64,000 nt of DNA from Henriciella sp. (lineage in GTDB: Bacteria > Pseudomonadota > Alphaproteobacteria > Caulobacterales > Hyphomonadaceae). Shown here piece by piece: positions 16,656 to 25,915 of the stretch. Numbering within the stretch: position 1 is the stretch's first letter; each line of letters starts with the position of its first letter. The DNA lies in the NCBI GenBank assembly GCA_030066975.1, contig JASJAO010000012.1, positions 1-64,000 on the forward strand. The letters are read 5' to 3'. Below the pieces are notes generated by a model. It saw only the letters and a program-made list of their open reading frames with translations, ran no database searches and was not told the origin of the DNA. A program made the translations under genes and the position numbers.

Positions 16656-17630
16656 CTAGTTATTTTCCTCGTTCATTTCCGTGATCTTGATCCAGGCGGG
16701 TCCAAGGACCACCAGGAACAGAACCGGCAGGAAGAACAAAATCATCGGCACGGTGAGTTTTGCCGGGAGCGCCGCTGCTTTTTGCTCGGCAGCCGCCATA
16801 CGCATTTCACGGTTTTCCTTAGACATTACGCGCAGCGCGTCGCCGAGCGGCGTTCCGTACCGCTCCGCCTGAATCAGTGCCATGGTAACCGCTTTGACCC
16901 CTTCATGGCCCGTACGCGCGGCGAGGTTCTCATAGGCCACGCGGCGTTCCTGCAGATAGGCAAGTTCAGCGGTTGTCAGCTGGAGCTCTTCGGCCAGTTC
17001 AACCGAGGCTGTGCCCACTTCGGCACCGACTTTCGCAAACGCCATCTCAATCGACATGCCCGATTCGACGCAGATCAGCATCATATCAAGCGCGTCCGGA
17101 AACGCCTTCATAATCGATTGCTGCCGCTTTTGCGCAATGTTGTCGACATACATGTTCGGCGCGTAGAAGCCGGCAGCCGCGCCGACAACGATCGATCCGT
17201 ATTTCATCTGCATCGACAGATCATGATCGTTGACGAAGAAGATATAGATAAACGCCCCGACCGCGCCGATAAAGGGCAGGAAGAAGCGACAGAAGTAAAA
17301 GATCATCAGAGGGCGCGGCCCCCGTAGACCTGCCTGATTGAGCTTCATCGCGATGTTCGGATCCTCGAGCATCTTCTGCAGATCGAGTTTCTTGGAAATA
17401 TCGCTGATGGTGCCGCGCGCTTCTTTCTTCAGGCCACGTTGCGCAATCGCCTCCCGGTTGGCGAGGCGCAGTTTTTCGCGCTGTTCGGTGACTTGTTTGA
17501 GGCGCGTTTCCAGCTTGTCCCCGCGCAGCGCCGGCAACATCACAGACGTAATCGTCGCGAACATCGCCACCGCCGCCAACATCGCCGCGAGCGTGCCCGG
17601 ATCACTTAAGGAGGCTGCAAATTCCATCAT
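16656..17630 (-). CDS. tadC: Tad pilus inner-membrane platform protein TadC
   Basis: 324 aa, type II secretion F-domain family. Hydrophobic segments lie near the N-terminus (LAAMLAAVAMFATITSVMLP), around residues 105-150 and at the C-terminus (VPMILFFLPVLFLVVLGPAW). The cytoplasmic F domain carries FPDALDMMLICVESGMSIE, the family hallmark. With TadB it forms the membrane platform that couples CpaF ATPase activity to pilin extrusion. The start follows a GGGGGATG Shine-Dalgarno and lies 12 bp after tadB. It is the last gene of the operon in this window, and no tadE/F/G pseudopilins follow. Confidence 0.93.
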   Translation of the reverse strand: MMEFAASLSDPGTLAAMLAAVAMFATITSVMLPALRGDKLETRLKQVTEQREKLRLANREAIAQRGLKKEARGTISDISKKLDLQKMLEDPNIAMKLNQAGLRGPRPLMIFYFCRFFLPFIGAVGAFIYIFFVNDHDLSMQMKYGSIVVGAAAGFYAPNMYVDNIAQKRQQSIMKAFPDALDMMLICVESGMSIEMAFAKVGAEVGTASVELAEELQLTTAELAYLQERRVAYENLAARTGHEGVKAVTMALIQAERYGTPLGDALRVMSKENREMRMAAAEQKAAALPAKLTVPMILFFLPVLFLVVLGPAWIKITEMNEENN

Positions 17631-17642
17631 TGTCGCATCCCC

Positions 17643-18707
17643 CTAGATATCGAAATTGATCATTTTGCGCATCACCGTGATGCCGGTGGCCATCAGGCAG
17701 AAGGCCATGAACAGGATCATGTGCCCCATCGGCTTGATGAAGAGCTCGATGATGTAGTCGGGCGTGGTCGTGTAGACCATGAAGGCCACCGCGAAAGGCA
17801 AACAGCCGATGATCATCGCGGAGGCTTTCGCTTCCGATGACAAGGCCTTGATCTTTTCTCGCATCATCTTCCGTGAACGGATAACCGCAGACAGGTTGCC
17901 CAGGGCCTCAGACAGGTTACCACCGGCCTTGGCCTGGATTGATAACACGATCACGAAGAAGTTGACCTCTGAGAGCGGTACGCGCTTGTAAAATGTCTGC
18001 AGCGCGCGATCCATTGTCATGCCCATCTGAACATTGTCGGTGAGCTGTTTGAACTCCGGTCCCAGGGGCGCAGGGCTTTCAGCCGCAATGATGCGCAGAC
18101 ATTCGGTCAATGGCAGACCGGATTTCACACCGCGAACGATCACATCCATGCCATCAGCGAATTGGTTCATCATCTTCTTGTTGCGGTTCTTGGCCATCAT
18201 ACCGAGCACCCAGCGCGGAAAACCGATACCACCGCCAATCATCGCGGCGGCGAGGGTCGCAATCCGAGATGCCTCAGGGCCGATAATGGCCTGCAGCTCG
18301 TATTCCATAATCGGCGGCGGACCGGAGGCACCCGTCATGAAGAAGAGCAGCCCGAAAGTACCGGCCAGAACGGCAGAGATCGTCCAGAAGACAGGAGGTG
18401 CCATTTCGAGACCCGCCTGGCGCAGCTTGTCTTCAATATTGTTCGCCATCAGCGATTGGCGGCGAACCTTATCCTCTTCACGCAGCTTGTTCAGCATTTG
18501 CTGCGTCTGTTTGCGCCGCATGGCGTTGGGGTCGTTCTTGTTCGCTTTCCGGGTTAGACCGGTCCCACCGTCGGCCCCAAGTTGTTTGGCGCGCTTTGCC
18601 GCTTTCTCGGCTCCGGAATCTGCCGTGAAGACCAGGCCAACCGCCGCGATAACGACGAAAGCCAGCGCCCCAATGACGTAGATGAGATTGTCGCCGAGCA
18701 GATCCAT
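17643..18707 (-). CDS. tadB: Tad pilus inner-membrane platform protein TadB
   Basis: 354 aa. An N-terminal transmembrane segment (LIYVIGALAFVVIAAVGLVF) is followed by a basic, charged cytoplasmic region and then the F domain with FADGMDVIVRGVKSGLPLTE. The C-terminal half has a further helix pair ending in HMILFMAFCLMATGITVM. It pairs with TadC. It starts 3 bp after cpaF, so translation is probably coupled. Confidence 0.94.
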   Translation of the reverse strand: MDLLGDNLIYVIGALAFVVIAAVGLVFTADSGAEKAAKRAKQLGADGGTGLTRKANKNDPNAMRRKQTQQMLNKLREEDKVRRQSLMANNIEDKLRQAGLEMAPPVFWTISAVLAGTFGLLFFMTGASGPPPIMEYELQAIIGPEASRIATLAAAMIGGGIGFPRWVLGMMAKNRNKKMMNQFADGMDVIVRGVKSGLPLTECLRIIAAESPAPLGPEFKQLTDNVQMGMTMDRALQTFYKRVPLSEVNFFVIVLSIQAKAGGNLSEALGNLSAVIRSRKMMREKIKALSSEAKASAMIIGCLPFAVAFMVYTTTPDYIIELFIKPMGHMILFMAFCLMATGITVMRKMINFDI

Positions 18708-18710
18708 GAT

Positions 18711-20162
18711 TTATCCCAATGCGTCCAGAGCTTTGGCGAGATCCTGCTCAAGATTATAATACTGAGCGCGCTCCCAGAACCGCGGACGGCCGATGCCGGT
18801 GCCGCGATGGCTGCCGCGCACCTTGCCGTTTTCATCTTCGCCGTCGATTTCGTATTTCAACAGGTCCTGCAGCACGATCGTATCGCCCTCCAGTCCCATG
18901 ACTTCGGTCACACACATGATCCGTCTTGAACCGTCGCGCAGACGCGAGGCCTGCACAACCACATCAATCGAACCGACAATCATTTCGCGAATGGTTTTAG
19001 CTGGCAGAGAGAAGCCACCCATGGTGATCATGGATTCCACACGAGACAGCGCCTCGCGCGGTGAGTTGGCGTGCAGCGTGCCCATCGAGCCATCGTGACC
19101 GGTGTTCATCGCCTGCAAGAGGTCAAACGCCTCAGGCCCGCGTACCTCACCCACGATAATCCGCTCAGGACGCATCCGCAGACAGTTTTTGACCAGATCC
19201 CGCATCGAGATCTCGCCGGACCCTTCAATGTTCGGCGGGCGGGTTTCAAGTCGGACAACATGCGGCTGCTGCAGCTGCAATTCGGCGGAGTCTTCACAGG
19301 TGATAACGCGCTCGCCCGGCTCAATGAAACCGGTCAGACAGTTCAACAGTGTCGTTTTACCGGAGCCCGTACCGCCGGAAATCAAGACGTTGCACCGCGA
19401 GTGTCCGATGATCCGAAGAATTTCAGCGCCCGCTTCAGAGATCGACTTGAAATTGACGAGATCGGACAGCTTCAGCTTGTCCTTCTTAAACTTACGAATG
19501 GTGAGCGCAGGCCCGTCAATCGACAGCGGCGGCGCAATCACGTTGACACGAGAGCCGTCCAGCAGACGCGCGTCACAGATGGGGCTCGCTTCATCGACGC
19601 GGCGGCCCACCTGGCTCACGATACGCTGACAGATATTCATCAGCTGTGCATTGTCGCGGAAGCGGATATTGGTGCGCTCGATCTTGCCGTTGACTTCAAT
19701 GTAACAGAGGTCGGCACCGTTCACCATGATATCGGCGATATCATCACGCGCCAGCAGCGGCTCCAGCGGGCCATAGCCCAGCACATCATTACAGATATCG
19801 TCGAGCAGATGTTCCTGCTCGGAAATCGACATGACGACGTTTTTAATCGCGATTATTTCGACCACAATGTCGCGAATTTCCTCACGTGCGCTGTCCTGGT
19901 CGAGCTGGGCCAGTTGGCCGAGATCAATCGTATCGATCAGCGCATTAAAGATCGTCGTCTTGGTGGCGTAATACTCTTCAGAGCGGTTATCGACATTCGT
20001 AACCTTCTCTTCCATTGGGGCTTTGGGCGGTTTGATCGCCGCAGGCTTTGGCTTGGCTTCAGCAGGTTTAGCCGCAGCCGAGGGTTCAGCCGCTGCTGCG
20101 ACCGGCGGCCGTGCAGCCGGTTTTGAGGGTATAGCCCCTGCACTACGCTTACCGAATGCCAT
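18711..20162 (-). CDS. cpaF: Tad pilus assembly ATPase CpaF/TadA
   Basis: 483 aa, secretion-type GspE/VirB11 superfamily. The first 60 residues are Ala/Pro/Lys-rich and likely disordered. Walker A is GGTGSGKTT, followed by the Asp box, RPERIIVGEVRGPEAFDL (Walker B region) and the His box GTLHANSP. It powers Flp pilus extension and possibly retraction in the cytoplasm under TadB/TadC. It lies 14 bp after cpaE in the same operon. Confidence 0.96.
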   Translation of the reverse strand: MAFGKRSAGAIPSKPAARPPVAAAAEPSAAAKPAEAKPKPAAIKPPKAPMEEKVTNVDNRSEEYYATKTTIFNALIDTIDLGQLAQLDQDSAREEIRDIVVEIIAIKNVVMSISEQEHLLDDICNDVLGYGPLEPLLARDDIADIMVNGADLCYIEVNGKIERTNIRFRDNAQLMNICQRIVSQVGRRVDEASPICDARLLDGSRVNVIAPPLSIDGPALTIRKFKKDKLKLSDLVNFKSISEAGAEILRIIGHSRCNVLISGGTGSGKTTLLNCLTGFIEPGERVITCEDSAELQLQQPHVVRLETRPPNIEGSGEISMRDLVKNCLRMRPERIIVGEVRGPEAFDLLQAMNTGHDGSMGTLHANSPREALSRVESMITMGGFSLPAKTIREMIVGSIDVVVQASRLRDGSRRIMCVTEVMGLEGDTIVLQDLLKYEIDGEDENGKVRGSHRGTGIGRPRFWERAQYYNLEQDLAKALDALG

Positions 20163-20176
20163 TTTCTATGCGCTCC

Positions 20177-21565
20177 CTACTTTCCGAGGAGTTTCTTGAA
20201 GAAGGATCTTGATTCCTGCTGAACATCGCGCCCGGTGAGCAGCATCGCCATATGGTCAAGCGCCAGCGACGGTTTCGCTTTCGGATCGGTTTCAGAGATC
20301 ATCTGACCATTATTCGACGCGGTTCCGAACAGTTGGGGATCGAACGGAAGAGCGATATCTGGCTCGACGCCAATTGCAGCGGCAAAATCCTTCACGGGGA
20401 TTTCCGGGCGCTTCGGCACGCCGATCATGTTGATGACCACTCGTGGCGGCGCGTCATTCGGGCGGTCTGCTGAAATCTTGTCGATCATATTCTTGCCATT
20501 GCGGAGCGATGCGAGGTCCGGCTGACACACCAGTATGACCTCGTCAGAGCCAACCAGCGTTTCATATGACCACTGGTTCCAGACGTGCGGCAGATCCAGC
20601 ACCACAAATGGCATGACCCGGCGAACCCCATCGATCACAATCGAATAGGCTTCAGACGGGATTTCCATCAATTGCGATACAGAAGCTGGCGCTGTGAACA
20701 GTGAAAGGCGATCCGTGGCTTTGGCCAGCAGTCTGGAAATCACTGCGTCATCAACCCGTTCCGGCGCCAGAAGCGCGTCCGCGACGGTTTGCTGACTTTC
20801 ATGATTGAAGTCGAGCGCAGTGGTCCCGAACGACAAATCGAGATCGATCAAGGTTGTGTTGACCCCAACACCCTCTGACAGAGCCCAGGCAAGATTGTGA
20901 GCAATTGTCGAGGAGCCGACCCCGCCTTTGGCACCAACAACAGATATGGAGCGCCCAACAAAAGGGGCATCCGGGTCCGAGAAGAGATTGCCAATGGCGC
21001 GGACCACCTGAACCGGGGTCGCCGGCGGGACCAGATATTCGCTCACCCCGCGTGCCATGAGCTGGCGATACAAGGCGATGTCATTGGTTGCACCGATGAC
21101 CATGACCTGAACGCCCTCGTCGCAATGGTCCGCCAGTTCATCAATCTGGTTTACCATTGTCGCCATCGGGGCCGATGATTCCAGCAGTAGCAGATTGGGG
21201 GTCGCATGCTGTTGCAGGTATTCGATGGCCGCCGGAAGCCCACCTTCATGCACTTCGACACTGGCTTGCGACATGCGCCGGTCAGCCGCGACAGCTTCCA
21301 TCAGCTCCATCGTCTTGCCGTTTTCGCAGAACGCGACCGCAAGAATGGCCGGGATCGCGCGATCCCCACCTTCCGGCGAGTTTGAATGTTCAGGCTCGGG
21401 AAAAGCGACCCCGGATTCCAGTTCCTTCTGGGTCGCATCAAGATCGACTGTTTCGGTGGGCGCTATGTCGTCATCATCTTCAAAGACGCTGGACAGATCG
21501 GAATCGAGATCATCGTCAAACTCGATCTCGAAATCTTCGTCGAAGAGTGTATTCTCGTTGCTCAT
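20177..21565 (-). CDS. cpaE: Tad pilus localisation protein CpaE/TadZ (ParA/MinD-like)
   Basis: 462 aa. The first 70 residues are very acidic and probably disordered. A receiver-like domain follows (about 75-190), then a MinD-type ATPase with the deviant Walker A VVGAKGGVGSSTIAHNLAWA and DLDLSFGTTALDFN. In Caulobacter, CpaE places the pilus machine at the cell pole. The C-terminus ends in the short basic FFKKLLGK, a likely membrane-targeting helix. It lies between cpaD (32 bp) and cpaF (14 bp). Confidence 0.94.
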   Translation of the reverse strand: MSNENTLFDEDFEIEFDDDLDSDLSSVFEDDDDIAPTETVDLDATQKELESGVAFPEPEHSNSPEGGDRAIPAILAVAFCENGKTMELMEAVAADRRMSQASVEVHEGGLPAAIEYLQQHATPNLLLLESSAPMATMVNQIDELADHCDEGVQVMVIGATNDIALYRQLMARGVSEYLVPPATPVQVVRAIGNLFSDPDAPFVGRSISVVGAKGGVGSSTIAHNLAWALSEGVGVNTTLIDLDLSFGTTALDFNHESQQTVADALLAPERVDDAVISRLLAKATDRLSLFTAPASVSQLMEIPSEAYSIVIDGVRRVMPFVVLDLPHVWNQWSYETLVGSDEVILVCQPDLASLRNGKNMIDKISADRPNDAPPRVVINMIGVPKRPEIPVKDFAAAIGVEPDIALPFDPQLFGTASNNGQMISETDPKAKPSLALDHMAMLLTGRDVQQESRSFFKKLLGK

Positions 21566-21597
21566 ACTTTCCTACTCCTCTGAACCGGTCTCAGGCA

Positions 21598-22311
21598 TCA
21601 GTTGATCGCCCCGGAAATGGCGCCGCGCTCATCGTCAATACGTTCCGCGCCTGTCGGCTTGCCTTCACGCCAGTTCTCGAACATGCCCAGTCGGCGATCG
21701 GGGTCCCCCTCGGCCAGGACTCGCTGTGCCAGAAAGTCGCCCGGATCTGCAGCCATTGCGGCCATGTTCGTGCGTACTGCGCAGCCCAGCGACGGCAGAT
21801 CATTGTTCGAAACGGCATTCGCGATATCGATTGTCCCGATAGACGGGCAATTCGGCGTCAGCGCTTCATAGGACGTAAAAGCGAGGATCATGGGTGCGTC
21901 GTCCTCGCCAAACGCATCATAGGCGGTGCCTTTGATTTCGTCATAATCGACGCCGGCTTGCCATGCCGCTTCGCGTGTGAAAGCGACCGCCTCAACGGCG
22001 AGTCGCGGATTGGGCGCGTTCTTGGGCAAAGCGATTACAAGCTTGCCGTGTCCACGATCCTTGTAGTCGGCAACAAAGGCTTTGACATTGGCGATTTCAC
22101 CAATGCGCAACTGCCCGTCGCGCGATTGCATATTGACCTCCAGGTACACCGTGCGCGTCTGCACATCGATGTCGTAGCGCTCAAGCGCGTTGTTCGAATA
22201 GTACGACGTCGGGACGTGCGGATTGGTGCCGGAGCCCGACTGGCATCCTGCGAGGAGGAGTGCAGCAAAGCCGGTGATCAGAGATGTAGATTTCATTGAA
22301 CGGATCTTCAT
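21598..22311 (-). CDS. cpaD: Tad pilus biogenesis lipoprotein CpaD
   Basis: 237 aa from the ATG at 22309-22311; a GTG at 22323 and an ATG at 22296 are alternatives. The signal peptide ends in the lipobox LAGC. Two cysteines in the mature part (PNCPSIG and SLGCAVRTN) match the CpaD family, as do NAVSNNDLPSLGC and the ADPGDFLAQR end. It is an outer-membrane lipoprotein partner of the CpaC secretin. It begins 8 bp after the cpaC stop. Confidence 0.9.
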   Translation of the reverse strand: MKIRSMKSTSLITGFAALLLAGCQSGSGTNPHVPTSYYSNNALERYDIDVQTRTVYLEVNMQSRDGQLRIGEIANVKAFVADYKDRGHGKLVIALPKNAPNPRLAVEAVAFTREAAWQAGVDYDEIKGTAYDAFGEDDAPMILAFTSYEALTPNCPSIGTIDIANAVSNNDLPSLGCAVRTNMAAMAADPGDFLAQRVLAEGDPDRRLGMFENWREGKPTGAERIDDERGAISGAIN

Positions 22312-22319
22312 GATGGGTC

Positions 22320-23867
22320 TCACTCGTCAATAAAGCCGACTGGGGCGTTGTAGGTATCTTGCGAAAGTTCTTCGCCAGCTTGAGCGTAAGTCGCGTTCAG
22401 CTTGCCAAAGAAGATCGTGCTTGGATCAGTGGCGTTGACGAACCCATCCGCGGGTGTGCGCAAGGCCGCCTTACTGGTCGGATCGACCAGATATGGCGTG
22501 ACGATCACAACCATTTCGGTTTCCTCGTTGAGGAAGTCGCGAGACTGGAACAGAGCGCCGATGATGGGCAGCTTCTTGATGCCCGGCAATTGGTCCAGAG
22601 TCTGTCTGGAACGAGACTGGATCAAGCCTGCCAGCATGGTTGATCCGCCCGATGGCAGCTCGATCGTGCTCTCGGCGCGGCGAACGGTAAGGGCGGGAAT
22701 GGTCAGGCCCTGCACCGTCGTGGTTTCGCCGTTCTGGTTGGTCGTGGTCTCGGTTTCCCCCTGCAGCGCCCCGACACTCGTCAATTCTGAAACCTCGGTC
22801 GAGACTTTCAGAGAAATCCGGTCTTCGGACAGAACAAACGGTGTGAAGCCAAGCCCGACGCCGTAAGGCTTGAACTCGACGGAAATGTTGCCGTTCTCAT
22901 CCGATCCAACGGGCACCGGATATTCACCGCCCGCCAGAAACTTCGCTGACTCGCCCGACACCGCCATGATGTTGGGTTCAGCCAATGTACGGATGATCCC
23001 GACTCGCTCCAGCGCGTCAATGGTCGCGCCAACTGAGGACTGAAACGTATCACCGACATAGTTGGTATAGCCAATGTTCGTCGACAAACCCCCGAGCGAG
23101 GTGCCTGCCACATTGTAGCCATTGGAACTTGAGACCCCAAACGTATTGGTGAACGGCTCCCCCGGTGCGAGCACTGTTTCCCCGGTATTTGTCGGGTCGA
23201 ACACGGTCTGCTCGGTAAGATTGGCCAGTTCGCCAAAGTTCGTCGTGCCCGAAAGGTTGACGCCGAGTTGTTTAACTACGGTGCGCTGCATCTCGACGAT
23301 GCGCACTTCCAGCATGACCTGATCCTTGGCCGCGATCGACATCATGTTGACGATTGGCGTGTCGTCCGCTTCGGTCGAATAGGCTTTCACAAGCTGCAGG
23401 ACCTGATCGGCCTGCGCCAGGTTTTCGACCGTACCCTTGACCAGGAAACTCCCGCTGATCATTTCAATGTTGACCCGGGCATCAGGAACATAACGCGAGA
23501 TCAGGTCTTCCAGCTCGGCAACATCGATATCCACAATGATTTCTAAGTTGAGCAGCGGGTTGCCATAGGCATCGAAGATAAAGGCATTGGTTTGCCCCAC
23601 TTCATTGCCGCGGAAAATGATCCGCTGCGCCGTTTGGACCACAGCATCAGCAATGGTAGGATTGGTGATCACAACATCCGCAGCCGGTCGGGCCAGTTCA
23701 ATGATGGTCGATTTGTCGAGACTGAGTTTAACCGTCTTGCTGACATTGTTGTCGCCAGACTGGACCACTTCGACGCCCATCAGGTTCTGAGCCCCTGCCA
23801 CGGTCGGAACACCGGCCAATGCAAGCGCACTCAGCGATGCTCTTAGAAGATAGCGATTGCGTTTCAT
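22320..23867 (-). CDS. cpaC: Tad pilus outer-membrane secretin CpaC/RcpA
   Basis: 515 aa from the ATG at 23865-23867, which overlaps the cpaB stop as TGATG and has AGGGGGAAG upstream. The signal peptide ends in GAQN. The N-terminal pilus domain has LARPAADVVITNPTIAD and ends at about residue 115. A BON-like segment follows, then the secretin domain with ALERVGIIRTLAEPNIMAVS, FLAGGEYPVPV and the late LPGIKKLPIIGALFQSRDF. It forms the outer-membrane channel for the Flp pilus. Its N-terminal domain is related to the stand-alone protein encoded at 25916. Confidence 0.96.
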   Translation of the reverse strand: MKRNRYLLRASLSALALAGVPTVAGAQNLMGVEVVQSGDNNVSKTVKLSLDKSTIIELARPAADVVITNPTIADAVVQTAQRIIFRGNEVGQTNAFIFDAYGNPLLNLEIIVDIDVAELEDLISRYVPDARVNIEMISGSFLVKGTVENLAQADQVLQLVKAYSTEADDTPIVNMMSIAAKDQVMLEVRIVEMQRTVVKQLGVNLSGTTNFGELANLTEQTVFDPTNTGETVLAPGEPFTNTFGVSSSNGYNVAGTSLGGLSTNIGYTNYVGDTFQSSVGATIDALERVGIIRTLAEPNIMAVSGESAKFLAGGEYPVPVGSDENGNISVEFKPYGVGLGFTPFVLSEDRISLKVSTEVSELTSVGALQGETETTTNQNGETTTVQGLTIPALTVRRAESTIELPSGGSTMLAGLIQSRSRQTLDQLPGIKKLPIIGALFQSRDFLNEETEMVVIVTPYLVDPTSKAALRTPADGFVNATDPSTIFFGKLNATYAQAGEELSQDTYNAPVGFIDE

Positions 23868-24697
23868 CAACTTCCCCCTGCCGTAGCAGTACCGTTTTTG
23901 TAGATCATGACCCGTGCGACCGTATCGACGTCTTCGAACACGTCGGGCTTGGACAGTGCTTGTCCATTATTGAAATTGGCATCGGCGTAGCTTCTCAACG
24001 TGAGCGACAGTGAACCTGTCCGCGCCGCCAAGGTCACGACTTCCGTCTGCTCCGGCGTCAATTCCATCGTTGCGGTAGATCCGGTCATGGTCGGGACGCC
24101 CTCGACATCACCGAATGTCTGATCAATGGCCAAGATACGGACGTTTTGCAGAATTGTGGTGGTCAGTGTGCGTTCCGTCATGCCCTGGCCGTCCATTAGC
24201 TCCACGTCCTGGGTCAGGATTACGTCGACTCGGTCATCCGGCAGGATGAACCCGGCCGAAGCGGATTCAGGTGAAATCTCGACAGCGAGCGCGCGCATGC
24301 CAGGTTCCAACAGGGCGGCCATGAAACCGGTTTCGCCCTTTTGCACGATCTTCTGGGGTAGAATTGGTTCACCCAGGAAGAGCGCGGTCTTGACGACACT
24401 ACCGGTCAGTTCTTCCATCGCCTCTGGTGTGGTCAGTTGAGTGAAATAGTTCGGATTAACCGTTTTCTCCGGCCAGTCTGCCCATTCGAAATTTTCCGGC
24501 GTTAGAAGCGTTCCAACCGGCAGATCGGCCTGTGCGATCAGAACCTTCATTTGTGACACTTCGACTTCTACGATTCGTTCTACCGGCGTCCCTGAGTCGG
24601 TGCCGCCAGATGTTTCCGCGAGGTTTCTGACTAAAAAAGCGGCTCCGATTGCAGCAATGGCAGCAACGGCGAGGATGATGATACGCATCGGCGACAT
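23867..24697 (-). CDS. cpaB: Tad pilus assembly protein CpaB/RcpC
   Basis: 276 aa. One N-terminal transmembrane helix (MRIIILAVAAIAAIGAAFLV) is followed by a SAF domain (VLIAQADLPVGTLLTPENF) and the RcpC core with MRALAVEISPESASAGFILP and DRVDVILTQD. It is a periplasmic protein that links to the secretin and modulates pilus output. It is translationally coupled to cpaC by overlapping stop and start codons and lies 77 bp after cpaA. Confidence 0.94.
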   Translation of the reverse strand: MSPMRIIILAVAAIAAIGAAFLVRNLAETSGGTDSGTPVERIVEVEVSQMKVLIAQADLPVGTLLTPENFEWADWPEKTVNPNYFTQLTTPEAMEELTGSVVKTALFLGEPILPQKIVQKGETGFMAALLEPGMRALAVEISPESASAGFILPDDRVDVILTQDVELMDGQGMTERTLTTTILQNVRILAIDQTFGDVEGVPTMTGSTATMELTPEQTEVVTLAARTGSLSLTLRSYADANFNNGQALSKPDVFEDVDTVARVMIYKNGTATAGGS

Positions 24698-24774
24698 GAA
24701 CGAGATCCTTCGAAGTCCAAACCCGGTACTGGGGTGATTTCTTCGAATATTCGCATGGGGGGCCTAAAGCATAG

Positions 24775-25290
24775 TTAACCGAATACGATGATTTCGTTTA
24801 GGAATTTGGTAAGAAATGGAGACGCTGGTGCCGCCATGAATGCGCCTGCCGCAATCGCCACGCCATAAGGGATGCCATGGGCCTCTTCCAACACTGCCGA
24901 ACCAAAAACCGGCGTGGTCGGAACCGGGACCAAACGCCGGGCGATGAGCACAATCAGGGCGAGCAGTCCGCCGACAACCGCCATGGCAAACATAAAGTCC
25001 ATCCCGCCGGCCGGGCCAATCCAGATCATCACCGCCGGGATCATTTTTGCGTCTCCGCCTCCGAACACGCCGAAGCCGAACAGAAAGAAAGACACGATCA
25101 GGGCGATCGCTGCGATCAGAACGTGATCAAAGAAGACGCCCCAACCGGGCATGGCCAGAATACAGGCAGGCAAAAACAGAAAAGCGAGCCAGGCGTTCAG
25201 CCAATTTGGGATTGTCAGCGTCTCAATATCGCGCAGCGCTGCAAACAGGCACATGGCGAAAAAGCTGAGAGCAAAGAGACTGGCGATCAT
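24775..25290 (-). CDS. cpaA: Prepilin peptidase CpaA (A24 family)
   Basis: 171 aa from the ATG at 25288-25290; a GTG start at 25353 would add 21 hydrophilic residues before the first helix and is less likely. Five or so hydrophobic segments make it an integral membrane enzyme. Both catalytic Asp motifs are present: RDIETLTIPNW near the N-terminus and GFGVFGGGDAKMIPAVMIW (the GGGD motif). It cleaves the Flp prepilin before its ATAIEY sequence. It is the first gene of the cpaABC(D)EF-tadBC operon and lies downstream of the pilin terminator. Confidence 0.93.
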   Translation of the reverse strand: MIASLFALSFFAMCLFAALRDIETLTIPNWLNAWLAFLFLPACILAMPGWGVFFDHVLIAAIALIVSFFLFGFGVFGGGDAKMIPAVMIWIGPAGGMDFMFAMAVVGGLLALIVLIARRLVPVPTTPVFGSAVLEEAHGIPYGVAIAAGAFMAAPASPFLTKFLNEIIVFG

Positions 25291-25435
25291 GGGCGCGCTC
25301 CAAATCTGATCATGCCGAACTGACACAAATTGTTTAAAAGTCTGTTCGGACACGGGGAAAATCCAGAGGGTTGGCCTCTTCGCTGGTCTTTGTAAGTTGA
25401 ACTCAGACCCGCATATGTAGGCCCCAATACAAAGA

Positions 25436-25458
25436 AGCCGCCGGAAAATCCGGCGGCT
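25436..25458 (-). terminator. Intrinsic terminator after the Flp pilin gene
   Basis: AGCCGCCGGA at 25436-25445 pairs perfectly with TCCGGCGGCT at 25449-25458, with an AAA loop. On the minus strand it is followed by TCTTTGT. It lies between the pilin and cpaA, so pilin mRNA can be made in excess over the assembly operon. Confidence 0.85.
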
Positions 25459-25502
25459 CCCTGGAATGGCCCGAAGGCCGAACCATTTACTCAGACAGAA
25501 TC

Positions 25503-25655
25503 TTAAACCATTTGCTCAGAAACTGTGTTGAAGGTAGAAGAAGTGTTGTTACCCAGAGTAGTAACAGCACCGATAACAGCAACAGCGATAAGAGCAGCGA
25601 TCAGGCCGTACTCGATTGCAGTTGCACCAGACTCATTCTTGAAAAATTTACGCAT
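25503..25655 (-). CDS. flp: Flp/PilA-type major pilin
   Basis: 50 aa, so it is missed by longer ORF cut-offs. The sequence reads MRKFFKNESGATAIEYGLIA followed by a hydrophobic helix and a short polar tail ending SEQMV. This is the Flp prepilin pattern: a short basic leader, prepilin cleavage after Gly10, then ATAIEYGLIAALIAV. GGGAG lies before the ATG. Codon use is unusual, with many T-ending Ala, Val, Ile and Thr codons, unlike the GC-ending codons of neighbours; this is consistent with very high expression. Its own terminator follows. Confidence 0.96.
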   Translation of the reverse strand: MRKFFKNESGATAIEYGLIAALIAVAVIGAVTTLGNNTSSTFNTVSEQMV

Positions 25656-25915
25656 TGGAAACTCCCACTATGCAGGTTGTCGACGTCCCGAGCTTTCGGG
25701 TTTTTCTTCCCGGAACGAGATAGGTTCTACACCGCAGCGCTGAAAATCCTGTAAACTCAAACAGAAACTTCCTGAATGAAACACAAGAGGCTATTAACCA
25801 AATAAGTCGTGATTTCAGGCGCTGTTCTGGCCTGTTATAAAGAGTGCCTGCTCTTAGGATTCAGCTAACCTTATTCGGTCAAACTGAAAACTGATCAAAT
25901 TCGGAGGACGTTCCC
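25656..25915. other. Divergent regulatory gap between flp and the pilus N-domain gene
   Basis: This 260-bp gene-free stretch must hold the flp promoter (minus) and the promoter of the gene at 25916 (plus). A small hairpin, CCCGAGCTTTCGGG at about 25687-25700, would lie in the flp 5' UTR. One TTAACC half-site is seen near 25795, but not a full CtrA box. Confidence 0.45.

Noticed and set aside
19071-20126. 351-aa plus-strand frame opposite cpaF
   Set aside because: Antisense shadow of a conserved ATPase gene. Its composition is typical of a reversed GC-rich gene.
21157-22299. 380-aa plus-strand frame across cpaE and cpaD
   Set aside because: It spans two genes on the other strand and has no RBS or recognisable domain.
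24775-25800. CtrA box near the pilus genes
   Set aside because: Single TTAACC half-sites exist near 24775 and 25795, but the second half at 7-bp spacing is missing.
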